Shown: positions 43,056 to 51,178 of the stretch, in pieces
How positions within the stretch are numbered: position 1 is the first letter of the stretch
How the letters are laid out: each line of letters begins with the position of its first letter
From: Rugosimonospora acidiphila
Lineage (GTDB): Bacteria; Actinomycetota; Actinomycetes; Mycobacteriales; Micromonosporaceae
NCBI RefSeq assembly: GCF_039543385.1
Contig: NZ_BAABJQ010000008.1
Span: forward strand, 248,001-312,000
Direction: 5' to 3'
Length of the DNA stretch: 64,000 nt
Position numbers and translations under genes: made by a program
Notes under the pieces: generated by a model
The model's database searches: none
Seen by the model: the letters and a program-made list of their open reading frames with translations, nothing else
Told to the model about the DNA's origin: nothing

Positions 43056-43092
43056 CTCGAACACCTTGTTCGGAAACGAATTGTTGTTCGAG
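43056..43092. promoter_or_regulatory. Nested palindromes, probable TetR operator
   Basis: Outer arms CTCGAACA (43056-43063) and TGTTCGAG (43085-43092) and inner arms TTCG-GAAA-CGAA (43069-43080) share almost the same centre (43074). The site is 18 bases before the membrane-protein start codon and 100 bases before the divergent tetR start. Confidence 0.7.
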
Positions 43093-43109
43093 ATGCTCAA
43101 CAGGGGGCC

Positions 43110-43871
43110 ATGGTGTTCAATCTGCCTTTGTCCGTATGGATCCTGGTCGCGGCCGGGGCCATCGGCATCCCGGCGGCGACCTGTGTTGTTCTGTACCGCG
43201 CCGCCGTGGCCACCGGCCGGGGGCGCCGGGCCGGTGCCGGGATCGCGGTGGCGGCCGGTGCCGGATTCGCCGCCTGGATCGTGGTCGACAGTCTGCTCGC
43301 CCACGCCGACGTGTACCGGCAGGACCCGGCCACGTTGCGTGTCTGGATGCCGTTCGCGCTGGTCGGCCCGCTGCTCGTGGCGTTGCTGGCGACCCGGATC
43401 CCGGTGATGTCGAGGATCCTCGCCGATCCGGGCACGCCGGCCCGGCTGGCGGTGCCGCAGACGCTGCGGGTGGTCGGAGTGGTGTTCTTTATCGTGCTGG
43501 CCCTGCACAAGCTGCCGCCCGTCTTCGCGCTACCGGCCGGCCTCGGCGACGTGGCCGTCGGCATCTCGGCGCCGTTCGTGGCCCGACGGCTGGCCGCCGG
43601 CGGAGGCCGGCGTGGCGCGGTGTGGTTCAACGCGCTGGGCATCCTGGATCTCGTGGTGGCGCTCGGTACCGGATTCCTCGCGGCGCTCGCACCTCACCGG
43701 ATCCTGGCGGTCAGGCCGTCGACCGAGGCGCTGGGGCTGCTGCCGCTCACGCTGATCCCGACCGCGGCGGTACCGGTGGCCCTTGCCCTGCACGTGGTCT
43801 CGCTGCGACGCCTGTCGGTGGTGGCCCGGTCAATCCCGGTCGCGGCTCGTTCCGTCGCGAACCTGGGCTGA
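43110..43871 (+). CDS. Polytopic membrane protein under TetR control
   Basis: 253 residues from ATG 43110 (AGGGGG just upstream). Seven hydrophobic segments are spaced evenly: V-W-I-L-V-A-A-G-A-I-G-I, A-V-A-A-G-A-G-F-A-A-W-I-V, F-A-L-V-G-P-L-L-V-A-L-L-A, V-V-G-V-V-F-F-I-V-L-A-L, and others. The only polar landmark is L-H-K-L-P-P-V-F-A-L-P-A-G-L-G-D in a loop. No transporter family was recognised. Divergence from tetR with a palindrome between them suggests repression by that protein. A terminator follows at 44002. Confidence 0.75.
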   Translation: MVFNLPLSVWILVAAGAIGIPAATCVVLYRAAVATGRGRRAGAGIAVAAGAGFAAWIVVDSLLAHADVYRQDPATLRVWMPFALVGPLLVALLATRIPVMSRILADPGTPARLAVPQTLRVVGVVFFIVLALHKLPPVFALPAGLGDVAVGISAPFVARRLAAGGGRRGAVWFNALGILDLVVALGTGFLAALAPHRILAVRPSTEALGLLPLTLIPTAAVPVALALHVVSLRRLSVVARSIPVAARSVANLG

Positions 43872-43908
43872 ACCCGACGCAGCTGAACGCGACTCCCACG
43901 CCGCTCAC

Positions 43909-43927
43909 ATGTTGGCTCTGCCAACAT
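43909..43927. promoter_or_regulatory. Isolated copy of the MarR-type operator
   Basis: ATGTTGGC-TCT-GCCAACAT: 8-bp perfect arms, the same motif as the two operators at 44547-44586. It lies 38 bases after the membrane-protein stop and 140 bases beyond the 3' end of marR, where no start codon is served. It may be a decoy or auxiliary site, or the remains of an older promoter. Confidence 0.75.
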
Positions 43928-44001
43928 TCGCTGCGATTACACCCTCATCAGTTCATTGATCAGGAATTGACGGCGCGCTCGACCTAGGAGACGTGATCGG
44001 C

Positions 44002-44031
44002 GAGGCTGGCTCGGCGCGGCCGACCAGCCTC
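44002..44031. terminator. Bidirectional terminator between membrane protein and marR genes
   Basis: GAGGCTGG (44002-44009) pairs with CCAGCCTC (44024-44031) and is extended inward by TCGG/CCGA with one bulged C. It lies between two converging genes. Confidence 0.75.
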
Positions 44032-44066
44032 GTCGTCGTTCGAGTCGCCGGAGTCACCCGCTCGAC

Positions 44067-44528
44067 TTACTCGTCCTCGGCCGCGAGAAGTTTCGCCATC
44101 AGGGCCATGAACTGACGCCGCTGCGGATTTGTCAGAGGCTTGAGAACCTGTTCCTGGACATCGTCGATGACGTTGTCGAGCTCCAGGAGTCGCTGCACGC
44201 CGGCCGGGGTGATGGTGACGATGTTACGGCGCCTGTGTGCGGGATCGACGGACCGCTCGACGAGCCGACGTGACTCGAGTTCGGACAGCGCCGCCGTGAC
44301 GTCACTGCGATCGATCCCGGTTCCCCGGCCCAGGTCGGCCTGGCTCGCCGGCCCCCACTCGTCGAGCGCGGCCAGCAGGCGGTAGTGGTAACTGCGAAGG
44401 CCGTGGCCGTGCGACTCGAACCCAGCGGTGAGCAGACCCGACGAGCGGGCGAAGGTCCGGCTTATGAGCCAGGTCGGACGGTCCGCGACGCGGGCGGGAG
44501 TGCGGCTTGGCGGGTGATCCATCGGCAT
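44067..44528 (-). CDS. MarR-family transcriptional regulator
   Basis: 153 residues from the ATG at 44528. The winged helix is classical: S-Q-A-D-L-G-R-G-T-G-I-D-R-S-D-V-T-A-A-L, then R-L-V-E-R-S-V-D-P-A-H-R-R-R-N-I-V-T-I-T-P-A-G. The flanking helices for dimerisation are complete. It is divergent from the gene at 44612, with two GTTGGC-(3)-GCCAAC palindromes in the 83-base gap, so it very probably represses both itself and that gene. A third matching site lies at 43909. Confidence 0.93.
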   Translation of the reverse strand: MPMDHPPSRTPARVADRPTWLISRTFARSSGLLTAGFESHGHGLRSYHYRLLAALDEWGPASQADLGRGTGIDRSDVTAALSELESRRLVERSVDPAHRRRNIVTITPAGVQRLLELDNVIDDVQEQVLKPLTNPQRRQFMALMAKLLAAEDE

Positions 44529-44546
44529 GGGCAGAGATTACCAGTT

Positions 44547-44586
44547 GTTGGCGCTGCCAACGTTTGCTATGTTGGCCATGCCAACA
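44547..44586. promoter_or_regulatory. Two MarR operators between marR and its target
   Basis: GTTGGC-GCT-GCCAAC at 44547-44561 and TGTTGGC-CAT-GCCAACA at 44570-44586 are both perfect. Centres are 24 bp apart, just over two helical turns, which suits cooperative binding of two dimers. Confidence 0.9.
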
Positions 44587-44611
44587 TTGAATCTAGCTGG
44601 GAGGCCGGCTC

Positions 44612-45289
44612 ATGGACGAACCAACCGCCAGCGGACCCGCACGCATTCTGATCGTCGGCAGAAGTCCAAGCGTGATCCTTGACGCTGCCGAAATCCTGCG
44701 AGGCAAGGGCTTCCGCGCGGATGCGACAAACCAGTTTGACGAGGTGCTGACGGAGTACGACACCACGAACATCGATGTCGTCGTCTTCGGTGGCATGGTT
44801 CCGTCCAACACCAAGCAGTACCTCAGACAGGAGATTTCCAAGGTCAACGGCCACGTCGCCTTCGTGCAGGGACTCGGCGGGATCGCCGGCCTCATCGCCG
44901 CCCAGGTTCAGGGGGTTGTGTCGACTGTCGGAGACGACAACGGCGTGGCATATGACCCGACGAGGAGAACGGTGCGACTCACCCTGCGGGAACCGGCCCG
45001 GGTGGTCGTCGAGGCCTGGTGGGCCACCTCATTCACGCCGCCCGAGCCGACGGCCACCACGATGCGGGTGACCGACTCCCACTTCGATCCGGGGGAGTAC
45101 GCCATTCCGCTCCCCGCCGGGGTTCCGTCCGTGGCGTCGTTCGTCACGGTGTCCGTCGGGCCAGCCGTCCACGCGTTCACGGTTGGCACGATGCCAGAGG
45201 CGGTAAGGCGCCTGGCTCCAGCCGGCGACCCGACTCGGCCCCCCGCGCTCCCTCCCGTTCGCGCGGTGGCCACCCACAGCAGTGACTGA
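44612..45289 (+). CDS. Hypothetical two-domain protein, probable MarR target
   Basis: 225 residues from ATG 44612 (GGGAGG eight bases ahead). Residues 10-105 look like a Rossmann/receiver-type alpha/beta fold (I-L-I-V-G-R-S-P-S-V, I-D-V-V-V-F-G-G-M-V-P). The usual receiver phosphorylation residues are not obvious, and G-L-G-G-I-A-G-L-I-A-A-Q replaces the end. Residues 115-200 form a beta-rich second domain (V-R-L-T-L-R-E-P-A-R-V-V-V-E-A-W-W-A-T-S-F). The tail is Pro-rich. No family was assigned. Its promoter region carries two MarR operators, so it is probably induced by a small molecule. Confidence 0.7.
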   Translation: MDEPTASGPARILIVGRSPSVILDAAEILRGKGFRADATNQFDEVLTEYDTTNIDVVVFGGMVPSNTKQYLRQEISKVNGHVAFVQGLGGIAGLIAAQVQGVVSTVGDDNGVAYDPTRRTVRLTLREPARVVVEAWWATSFTPPEPTATTMRVTDSHFDPGEYAIPLPAGVPSVASFVTVSVGPAVHAFTVGTMPEAVRRLAPAGDPTRPPALPPVRAVATHSSD

Positions 45290-45409
45290 TCCTCCGTGTC
45301 CCATCCGGCACGGCCGGGGCGCGGGTGCCGGGCCGGCGGCCGTCTGGGAGGTGGCGTTGCCGAGCCCGAGGCTGGGCAGGCGCGGCCCGCCCGGGCCGGA
45401 TCGGGGAGC

Positions 45410-46993
45410 TCACGGGGCGGCCAGGTGCTGGTCGAGCCATTCCAGAACGGCGTCGACCTGCCGTGGATCGAACTCGTGGCTCACCTCGTCGAGCACGATG
45501 TGGCGCAGCTGGCGTGACGCGCCGGCGGCCTCGTACGCCACTCTGGCCGCCTGGACGAAGGCCGCGATGTGTTGGGGGGTGCTGAGCGTGTCCCGGCCCC
45601 CGGCGATGACCAGCAGCGGTCGCCCGGCCAGCTGCGCGGCGAGCTTGGTGTTCGGTCCGGAGGTGAGCACCCGCGCCGCACCTCCCAGGTCGGCGAACTC
45701 GGGGATCTGTGTCACGTCGCAGACCGGCATGATGGCTGCCCCGCAGGCTGGGCGCGGGTCGCAGGCGAGCTTGAACAGGGTCTGCATCCCGCCCCAGGAC
45801 TGGCCGACCACGGCGAGCCGGTCGTTGGAGGCGACCAGGCCCAGCGAGAAGACCGCATCGATGATGGACTTCGATTCGGCCCGGCTCATCTTCAGCAGGT
45901 CCGGCCCGTGCCCGGCCATGCTGCTCTGGTGCAGTTCGGTGACGTCCTGCCAGGCCCGCTTCCGGTCGCCGTGCCCGGGCGCGTCGGGGACCAGCACGTC
46001 GTGGCCGGCGTTGAGCAGCGCGGCCACGATGCTGACACTGACCCGGTTGCTGGGAACGCCGGGTGGCAGTGCCTGTTCCTTGTTTCCCCGGAAGCCGTTG
46101 TAGAACACGACGAGCGTTCCCCGGCGGGCGTCGCGCGGTGCCCGCAGGTGCAGCGCGGGGATCGGATCGGGGCGGGAGGGCAGGAACAGCGTCTGGGTAT
46201 CGGCCCAGGGGCGCCAGGGCGAGGCCGGACCGGTCGGCCCGGCGAGGTTCGACGCCTGGCGGACCGCCTCGACCATCGCGTCGGCCAGCAGCAGACCGAC
46301 GAGTTCGGCCGACGGTCCCTCGGGCAGCGGCACGGTGATGTCGGCCTCCTTGAGCAGTTGCCGGGACGGGACCGCGGCCAGGTAGACCACCTGCGCGCCG
46401 GCCGCACGGGCGGCGGCGAGCCCGGGATTCGCGCCGAAATCCGCGTTCCCGTAGGCCAGCAGCACCACCACCGAACCGGTCGGCAGGCCGCGCGCCCTGA
46501 TGGGCCAGTGGCTCGGTACGCCCGAGCAGGCCGCCGGCACCGACAGCTCAGCCAGCCCCGTGGCGAGCACCGCGCCCGCGCCGGCCAGCTCGGGCGCCGG
46601 CCAGATCTCAACCCAGCGGGCCAGGCGCACCTGACGGGCCGCACCCGGCATCGAGGCGTCCGTGCGCAGCCGGTCGGCGAGTGGGCTGACCGTGTCGGGT
46701 GCCACCTCGCGTGCCTGGTGGCCGTCGGCGGCGAAGTCGTTGGCCACCCCGAGGCGCAGCGCCGGGTAACCGGGGAAGCCAACGTTGCGGCAGAACCGGG
46801 ACACGGTGGGTTGGGCCACCTCGCACAGCTCCGCGAACTCGCTGATGGACATGGCGATGGCCCGTGCCGGATCGGTCAGGAGGCGATCGGCGACGCGGCG
46901 TTCGGCCGGGGCGAGATCGGCAAGGGCGGAGCGCACGCGGTCGAGGGCGGCGGTGCGGGTGCCCGGCGACGGGGGTTGCTCAAGCAAGGCCAT
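45410..46993 (-). CDS. Fusion of an RpiR-type regulator with an alpha/beta hydrolase
   Basis: 527 residues. Residues of about 15-90 form an RpiR helix-turn-helix (L-A-P-A-E-R-R-V-A-D, I-S-E-F-A-E-L-C-E-V-A-Q-P-T-V-S-R-F-C-R). About 100-265 looks like a degraded SIS sugar-phosphate-binding domain (G-S-V-V-V-L-L-A-Y-G-N). From about 285 to the end there is a complete alpha/beta hydrolase: P-D-A-P-G-H-G-D-R, nucleophile elbow V-V-G-Q-S-W-G-G-M (Ser399), Asp in G-G-R-D-T-L-S-T-P, and His in E-V-S-H-E-F-D. This is an unusual union of a DNA-binding sensor with an enzyme. It might sense or destroy its own effector. The start follows a strong promoter so closely that the mRNA is probably leaderless. 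Confidence 0.85.
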   Translation of the reverse strand: MALLEQPPSPGTRTAALDRVRSALADLAPAERRVADRLLTDPARAIAMSISEFAELCEVAQPTVSRFCRNVGFPGYPALRLGVANDFAADGHQAREVAPDTVSPLADRLRTDASMPGAARQVRLARWVEIWPAPELAGAGAVLATGLAELSVPAACSGVPSHWPIRARGLPTGSVVVLLAYGNADFGANPGLAAARAAGAQVVYLAAVPSRQLLKEADITVPLPEGPSAELVGLLLADAMVEAVRQASNLAGPTGPASPWRPWADTQTLFLPSRPDPIPALHLRAPRDARRGTLVVFYNGFRGNKEQALPPGVPSNRVSVSIVAALLNAGHDVLVPDAPGHGDRKRAWQDVTELHQSSMAGHGPDLLKMSRAESKSIIDAVFSLGLVASNDRLAVVGQSWGGMQTLFKLACDPRPACGAAIMPVCDVTQIPEFADLGGAARVLTSGPNTKLAAQLAGRPLLVIAGGRDTLSTPQHIAAFVQAARVAYEAAGASRQLRHIVLDEVSHEFDPRQVDAVLEWLDQHLAAP

Positions 46994-47028
46994 GGTGCTT
47001 AGTATATTGCAGTCCGTTTATGTGTAAA
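46993..47028 (-). promoter_or_regulatory. Sigma-70-type promoter giving a leaderless transcript of the RpiR fusion
   Basis: On the minus strand, -35 TTTACA (complement of 47023-47028), a 16-bp spacer and -10 TATACT (complement of 47001-47006) are followed seven bases later by the ATG at 46993. Transcription would begin at or next to the A of ATG. No ribosome-binding site fits in the gap. Confidence 0.75.
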
Positions 47029-47460
47029 GAAATATAGCGACTAGGCAAGCGGAATAATTTATCCCACGCTCGGCCGGCTCCTCACCTACTCGGTCCGGGA
47101 TCATCGCCACCGTTTCCGCCCCAGGTCGCGGCCCATGACAGTGCCGGCCCGCCCACCCGGCCACCGCTGGGAAGAACCGTCGGAGTTGCCCATGTCAGCC
47201 CAACCGTCGCCACGGAGGTGGCTGGTTCGCCGCCATCCATGCCCGTGCCCCGGCGCCGCGTGAAGCTCCGGTGGTCACTGAGGCGCTGTCCCAACTCACC
47301 TGCGGAGTGCCGCAACCGCTGTACACCGGCGGGCTGTGGCACGCCCGGCCGCGCTACCACGATCCGAGCGAGGCCGGCCCGGACTTCCGCCCGACGTGGC
47401 GGCACCGCACACGTCACGCACCTGCACTGAACCCGAAGCGTCCCAGCTTGAAGGAGTGCC
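47029..47460. other. Intergenic region before the large beta-helix gene
   Basis: Open frames around 47220-47430 (for example V-T-E-A-L-S-Q-L-T-C-G-V-P-Q-P-L-Y) read somewhat like protein, but lack a start signal and relatives I can recognise. They may be a remnant. The ribosome-binding site of the next gene, GAAGGAG, lies at its right end. Confidence 0.4.
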
Positions 47461-50226
47461 GTGCCTACGATTCTCACCCGCGCCAAGGTGATCCTTGGCG
47501 TCTCGGCTCTCGCCGTCGGCCTGCTCGCCGTGCCGGCCTTCGCGAAGGGCCACGGAACCACCTTCTATGTCTCGCCGAGCGGCAACGACCGCAACAGCGG
47601 AACGAGCATCAAGAAGTCGCTACGCACGATCCAGCGCTGCGCCGATCTGGCCCTGTCCGGCGACACCTGTGAGGTGCTCGCCGGCACCTACCGCGAGACG
47701 GTCAACGTCCCAAACTCCGGCACCGCCGGCGCCCCCATCACCATCGAGGCGTACCGGCACCAGTCCGTGACCGTCGAGGGCGCCGACCCGGTGACCGGCT
47801 GGCAGCAGGTCAGCACCGCTGATCTGACCGCCGTCACCGGCGCTGACGCCCGGCTGACCGGATCGCCGTTCGCGGCGGCCGTCGCGGCCGGCGAGATGTA
47901 CAAGGCGCCGCTGACGATCGCGCCCGGCCTCGCCGGGAACCAGATCTTCGTCAACGCGACCGCCGCCAACGAGGCCCAGTGGCCCGACCCCGGCGCCGAC
48001 CCGCTGACCCCGAACGTCGAGTACGCGGTGGCCGGCACCACGGGTGTGACGGTGGCCGACCCGGCGCTGACGCAGCCCGACGGGTACTGGACCGGCTCGC
48101 AGATCCAGACCCGGCACTGGTACGTCGTGCAGACCCAGAAGGTCGCCTCCTCCAAGGTGGGATCGGTGGCCCTGACCACGGCACCGAACCTCGGCGTGGC
48201 GGCCTTTCAGACCGGCTACTACCTGTACGGCTCGCTGGAGGCGTTCTCCGCCCCCAATCAGTGGTACTACGACCCGGCGAGCGGCTCGCTCTACTTCTGG
48301 TCGAAGACCGCCCCCGGCAACCACATCAGCGCCAAGCAGCGCACCTACGCCTTCGACCTGAGCTACGCCAGCCACGTCGTCATCCAGGGCTTCCACGTGC
48401 ACGGTGCGAGCATCACCACCGGCCCCAGCTCCACCGGCGATGTGCTCTCCGGGCTGAACGTGACGTACGTGTCGGCGTTCGACAGCGCCCCGGTCTACAC
48501 CACCGGCAACAACAGCACCGGAATCATCCTCAACGGCACCGGGAACGCCCTCAAGGACAGCGAGATAGCCTTCAGCGCGGGGAACGGCGTGTTCCAGACC
48601 GGCGACAGCAACACTGTCACCAACAACGTCATCCACGACATGTCCAGCATGGGCACCTACACGGCCGGCGTGACCGTTTTCGGCGAGCACCAGGTCACCT
48701 CACACAACACGATCTACCGGGTCGGCCACGCCGGCATCCAGGTCGAGTCGCACCTGTTTCCGGCCGGTGGGCCGTTCAATTTCCGCAACAACACGATCTC
48801 CTACAACGACATCTCCGGATTCGGCCGCCTGATCGTGGATACCGGCGCGATCTACGTGTGCTGCAACCTCGACATGACCGGCACAAGCTTCGACCACAAC
48901 TGGGTCCACGACGCGACCCCGATGGCTCTGGTCGACCAGTACGGCATGGCCGGCGTGTACCTCGACGCCAGCTCCGGCCAGGCCAAGGTGTGGGACAACG
49001 TCGGTTGGAACAACGGGTACCTGTTCGGCGCGACCGTCATGATGAACTCGCCGGGCAAGGGCAACAAGGTCTACAACAACACCGGCGGCGTGTACGCCTA
49101 CAACCCGCCCCTGGACAGCGGGACGGAGATCATCAACAACATCGGCGCCAATCAGGCGAAGACCGCGAGCAACAACGTGAAGGTCAACAACAACCTGCCG
49201 ACCAGCGTCGACCCCCAGTACAGCGACCCGGCGCACCAGGACTTCACGCTCCAGGCGGGCTCGCCCGCCCGTAACGCCGGCGTCGCCATCTCCGGCATCA
49301 CCGACGGATCGACCGATGCCGCCCCGTCGATCGGCGCATACCAGTACGGAGCGCCGGTCTGGCACCCGGGCGCCTCCATCAAGGCGAAGCCGTTCCTGGT
49401 GGCGGCCAAGGTCGGCACCAGTGCCTACACCGTCGCCGAGGGCGCGAGTCTGCAGACTCCGCTCACCACCGTCGCGAGCGACGGCACCTCGCCGGCACCG
49501 GACAGTGTCGTCTACACGCCGACCGACCCGAGCATCGCGACCGTCGACCCCGACGGCACCCTGCACGGACTCAAGGCCGGGGCCACCACGGTCCAGGCCC
49601 GGGTCACCGTCGGCGGCCACGCGGCGATCACTCAGTTCATGGTCACCGTGATGCCGGCCAACTACTCCGACCCCGCCGGGTGGACGCTGCGACAACTGAA
49701 CACCGACGAGTTCGGCGGACCGGCCAGCGGCTTCGTCACCGAAGACAACGGCGCCTACACGATCGTCACCACCGGCTGGAACATCTGGAGCAATGACGAC
49801 CGGGGCAGTTCGCTGTACCAGTCCGTCAACGCCACCAACGTGACCATGACCGAGACGGTGGACGCCAAGACCCCCTCCGCGGGCATCGGCCCGATGATCC
49901 GCGACGGTGCGGCGGGCAACGCCAAGGAGGTCAACCTGCGCGTCCAGGCGAACAACCAGATTGTCATGGCCTATCGCAGCGACCTGACACTGCCCGGCAC
50001 CACCCAGGTGGCCACCACGACCGCCGCGGTGACCCCGCAGCAACTGCAACTGGTCAAGACCGGTAACAGCTTCACCGGGTACTACTTCGCCAACGGCACC
50101 TGGAACAAGGTCGGCACCATCACCGATGTGATGGGCAAGGATCTGCAGGTCGGTACGGGCGTGTTCTCCGGCCTGTACGGCGGCGGATCCGGAACGGTCT
50201 CCGACATCAGCGTCACGTCGAGCTGA
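47461..50226 (+). CDS. Large secreted right-handed beta-helix protein
   Basis: 921 residues from GTG 47461, with AAGGAG seven bases ahead. The signal peptide ends at V-P-A-F-A-K. The opening T-F-Y-V-S-P-S-G-N-D-R-N-S-G-T is the hallmark of DUF1565/Pel9-like parallel beta-helix proteins. Helix turns rich in N-N-x-I and G-N-x-V continue to about residue 640. A Big_2-like Ig domain (about 655-735, T-V-D-P-D-G-T-L-H-G-L-K-A-G) and a concanavalin-like C-terminal domain follow. Proteins of this type bind or cleave acidic polysaccharides, but no lyase active site was identified. A strong terminator follows. It belongs to the run of secreted carbohydrate-directed proteins in this window. Confidence 0.88.
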   Translation: MPTILTRAKVILGVSALAVGLLAVPAFAKGHGTTFYVSPSGNDRNSGTSIKKSLRTIQRCADLALSGDTCEVLAGTYRETVNVPNSGTAGAPITIEAYRHQSVTVEGADPVTGWQQVSTADLTAVTGADARLTGSPFAAAVAAGEMYKAPLTIAPGLAGNQIFVNATAANEAQWPDPGADPLTPNVEYAVAGTTGVTVADPALTQPDGYWTGSQIQTRHWYVVQTQKVASSKVGSVALTTAPNLGVAAFQTGYYLYGSLEAFSAPNQWYYDPASGSLYFWSKTAPGNHISAKQRTYAFDLSYASHVVIQGFHVHGASITTGPSSTGDVLSGLNVTYVSAFDSAPVYTTGNNSTGIILNGTGNALKDSEIAFSAGNGVFQTGDSNTVTNNVIHDMSSMGTYTAGVTVFGEHQVTSHNTIYRVGHAGIQVESHLFPAGGPFNFRNNTISYNDISGFGRLIVDTGAIYVCCNLDMTGTSFDHNWVHDATPMALVDQYGMAGVYLDASSGQAKVWDNVGWNNGYLFGATVMMNSPGKGNKVYNNTGGVYAYNPPLDSGTEIINNIGANQAKTASNNVKVNNNLPTSVDPQYSDPAHQDFTLQAGSPARNAGVAISGITDGSTDAAPSIGAYQYGAPVWHPGASIKAKPFLVAAKVGTSAYTVAEGASLQTPLTTVASDGTSPAPDSVVYTPTDPSIATVDPDGTLHGLKAGATTVQARVTVGGHAAITQFMVTVMPANYSDPAGWTLRQLNTDEFGGPASGFVTEDNGAYTIVTTGWNIWSNDDRGSSLYQSVNATNVTMTETVDAKTPSAGIGPMIRDGAAGNAKEVNLRVQANNQIVMAYRSDLTLPGTTQVATTTAAVTPQQLQLVKTGNSFTGYYFANGTWNKVGTITDVMGKDLQVGTGVFSGLYGGGSGTVSDISVTSS

Positions 50227-50251
50227 CCGGGCCCGACGCGCCATGAACTGT

Positions 50252-50299
50252 CGGGGTCGCCGCCGTCCTCCAGGGACGGAGTGGACGGCGGCGACCCCG
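50252..50299 (+). terminator. Very strong terminator after the beta-helix gene
   Basis: Perfect 16-bp arms CGGGGTCGCCGCCGTC (50252-50267) and its complement (50284-50299) enclose a 16-base loop. It begins 25 bases after the stop codon. Confidence 0.92.
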
Positions 50300-50395
50300 G
50301 CGCACGAGGTTGAGGATTCAGGAGTTGAAGGCCGTTCTCGCCATGGCGGTCGGGTCGGCGAACCTGCGGTCCCTCAACGTCCCGATAGGACAGGT

Positions 50396-51178
50396 CTACT
50401 TCACCTCTATTCGGAGCATCCGGAGCGCGCCGAGCCACAGCGGCAGGCCGACCCAGAGGGCGAGGCTGACCGCGAGATGCACCCAGATGGTCGCGGTGAG
50501 AGCGTGGGCGGACTCGAACGGTGCCTCACCATTCTGGAAGGGCTGCTCCGCGGCGGCGAAGTCGATCCACGGGCGCACGTGGTCGCCAACCCAGGGCAGT
50601 AGTGAGCTGAGCAGGGTCCAGGCGGTCGGGACGGCGAAGAATGAGACGAGCGCGATCGCGGTGTTCCGGATGACGAGCCCGAAGGCGAGTCCCTCCAGGA
50701 TGCGGGCGAACTGCAGGATGGCGAGGTTGCGGGTGATCGTCGGATCCAGCCGCCATCCGGGTATGCCGCTGCGCAGGGCGAGCGCGCCGCCCGTGGCGAT
50801 CGCCGCGAAGGTGGCGGTGACCAGCAGTACGGCGAGGGTCAGCACCAGGCTGGTGGCGAGTTTCGCGCCGAGCACCCGTTCCCGGCGAGGCTCGAGGGCG
50901 AAGGTCACCAGGGCGGTGCGCTGGCTCCACTCGCTGGTGACGAGCACGATCGCGAAGATGGGCAGCAGGTAGCTCATCGGTAGGTTGAGCATGCCCCACA
51001 TGTTCTGGAAGCTCAGATGCTGTTCGTGACCGGTTGTCACCAGCGCCACCGTCATCAGGGCGAGCACGGCGAGCATGCCCGCGACCAACAGGGCGCCGAA
51101 TCGGGTGTTCACCAGCTTGCGCAGCTCGACGACGAACAGCCGCCGCGACGATGGGCTGAAGATGTCGGTCGGGTTCAT
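50396..51178 (-). CDS. ABC-2 type permease
   Basis: 260 residues with six hydrophobic segments, such as L-L-V-A-G-M-L-A-V-L-A-L-M-T-V-A-L and L-V-L-T-L-A-V-L-L-V-T-A-T-F. The opening F-V-V-E-L-R-K-L-V-N-T-R and the loop E-W-S-Q-R-T-A-L-V-T-F-A-L-E-P-R-R are standard for actinobacterial ABC-2 permeases beside NatA/BcrA-like ATPases. Its ATG overlaps the ATPase stop (51175-51178). The pair probably exports a lipid, peptide or drug. Confidence 0.9.
   Translation of the reverse strand: MNPTDIFSPSSRRLFVVELRKLVNTRFGALLVAGMLAVLALMTVALVTTGHEQHLSFQNMWGMLNLPMSYLLPIFAIVLVTSEWSQRTALVTFALEPRRERVLGAKLATSLVLTLAVLLVTATFAAIATGGALALRSGIPGWRLDPTITRNLAILQFARILEGLAFGLVIRNTAIALVSFFAVPTAWTLLSSLLPWVGDHVRPWIDFAAAEQPFQNGEAPFESAHALTATIWVHLAVSLALWVGLPLWLGALRMLRIEVK

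Noticed and set aside
43993..44112. 39-codon ORF behind an AGGAG after the membrane-protein gene
   Set aside because: It runs through the terminator hairpin and into marR on the opposite strand; more likely chance.
45569..47002. 477-codon plus-strand frame opposite the RpiR-hydrolase fusion
   Set aside because: Antisense shadow, Gly/Arg-rich, without start signals.
47218..47430. Small gene before the large beta-helix gene
   Set aside because: Protein-like in parts but without a start signal or recognisable relatives; kept only as a comment on the intergenic region.
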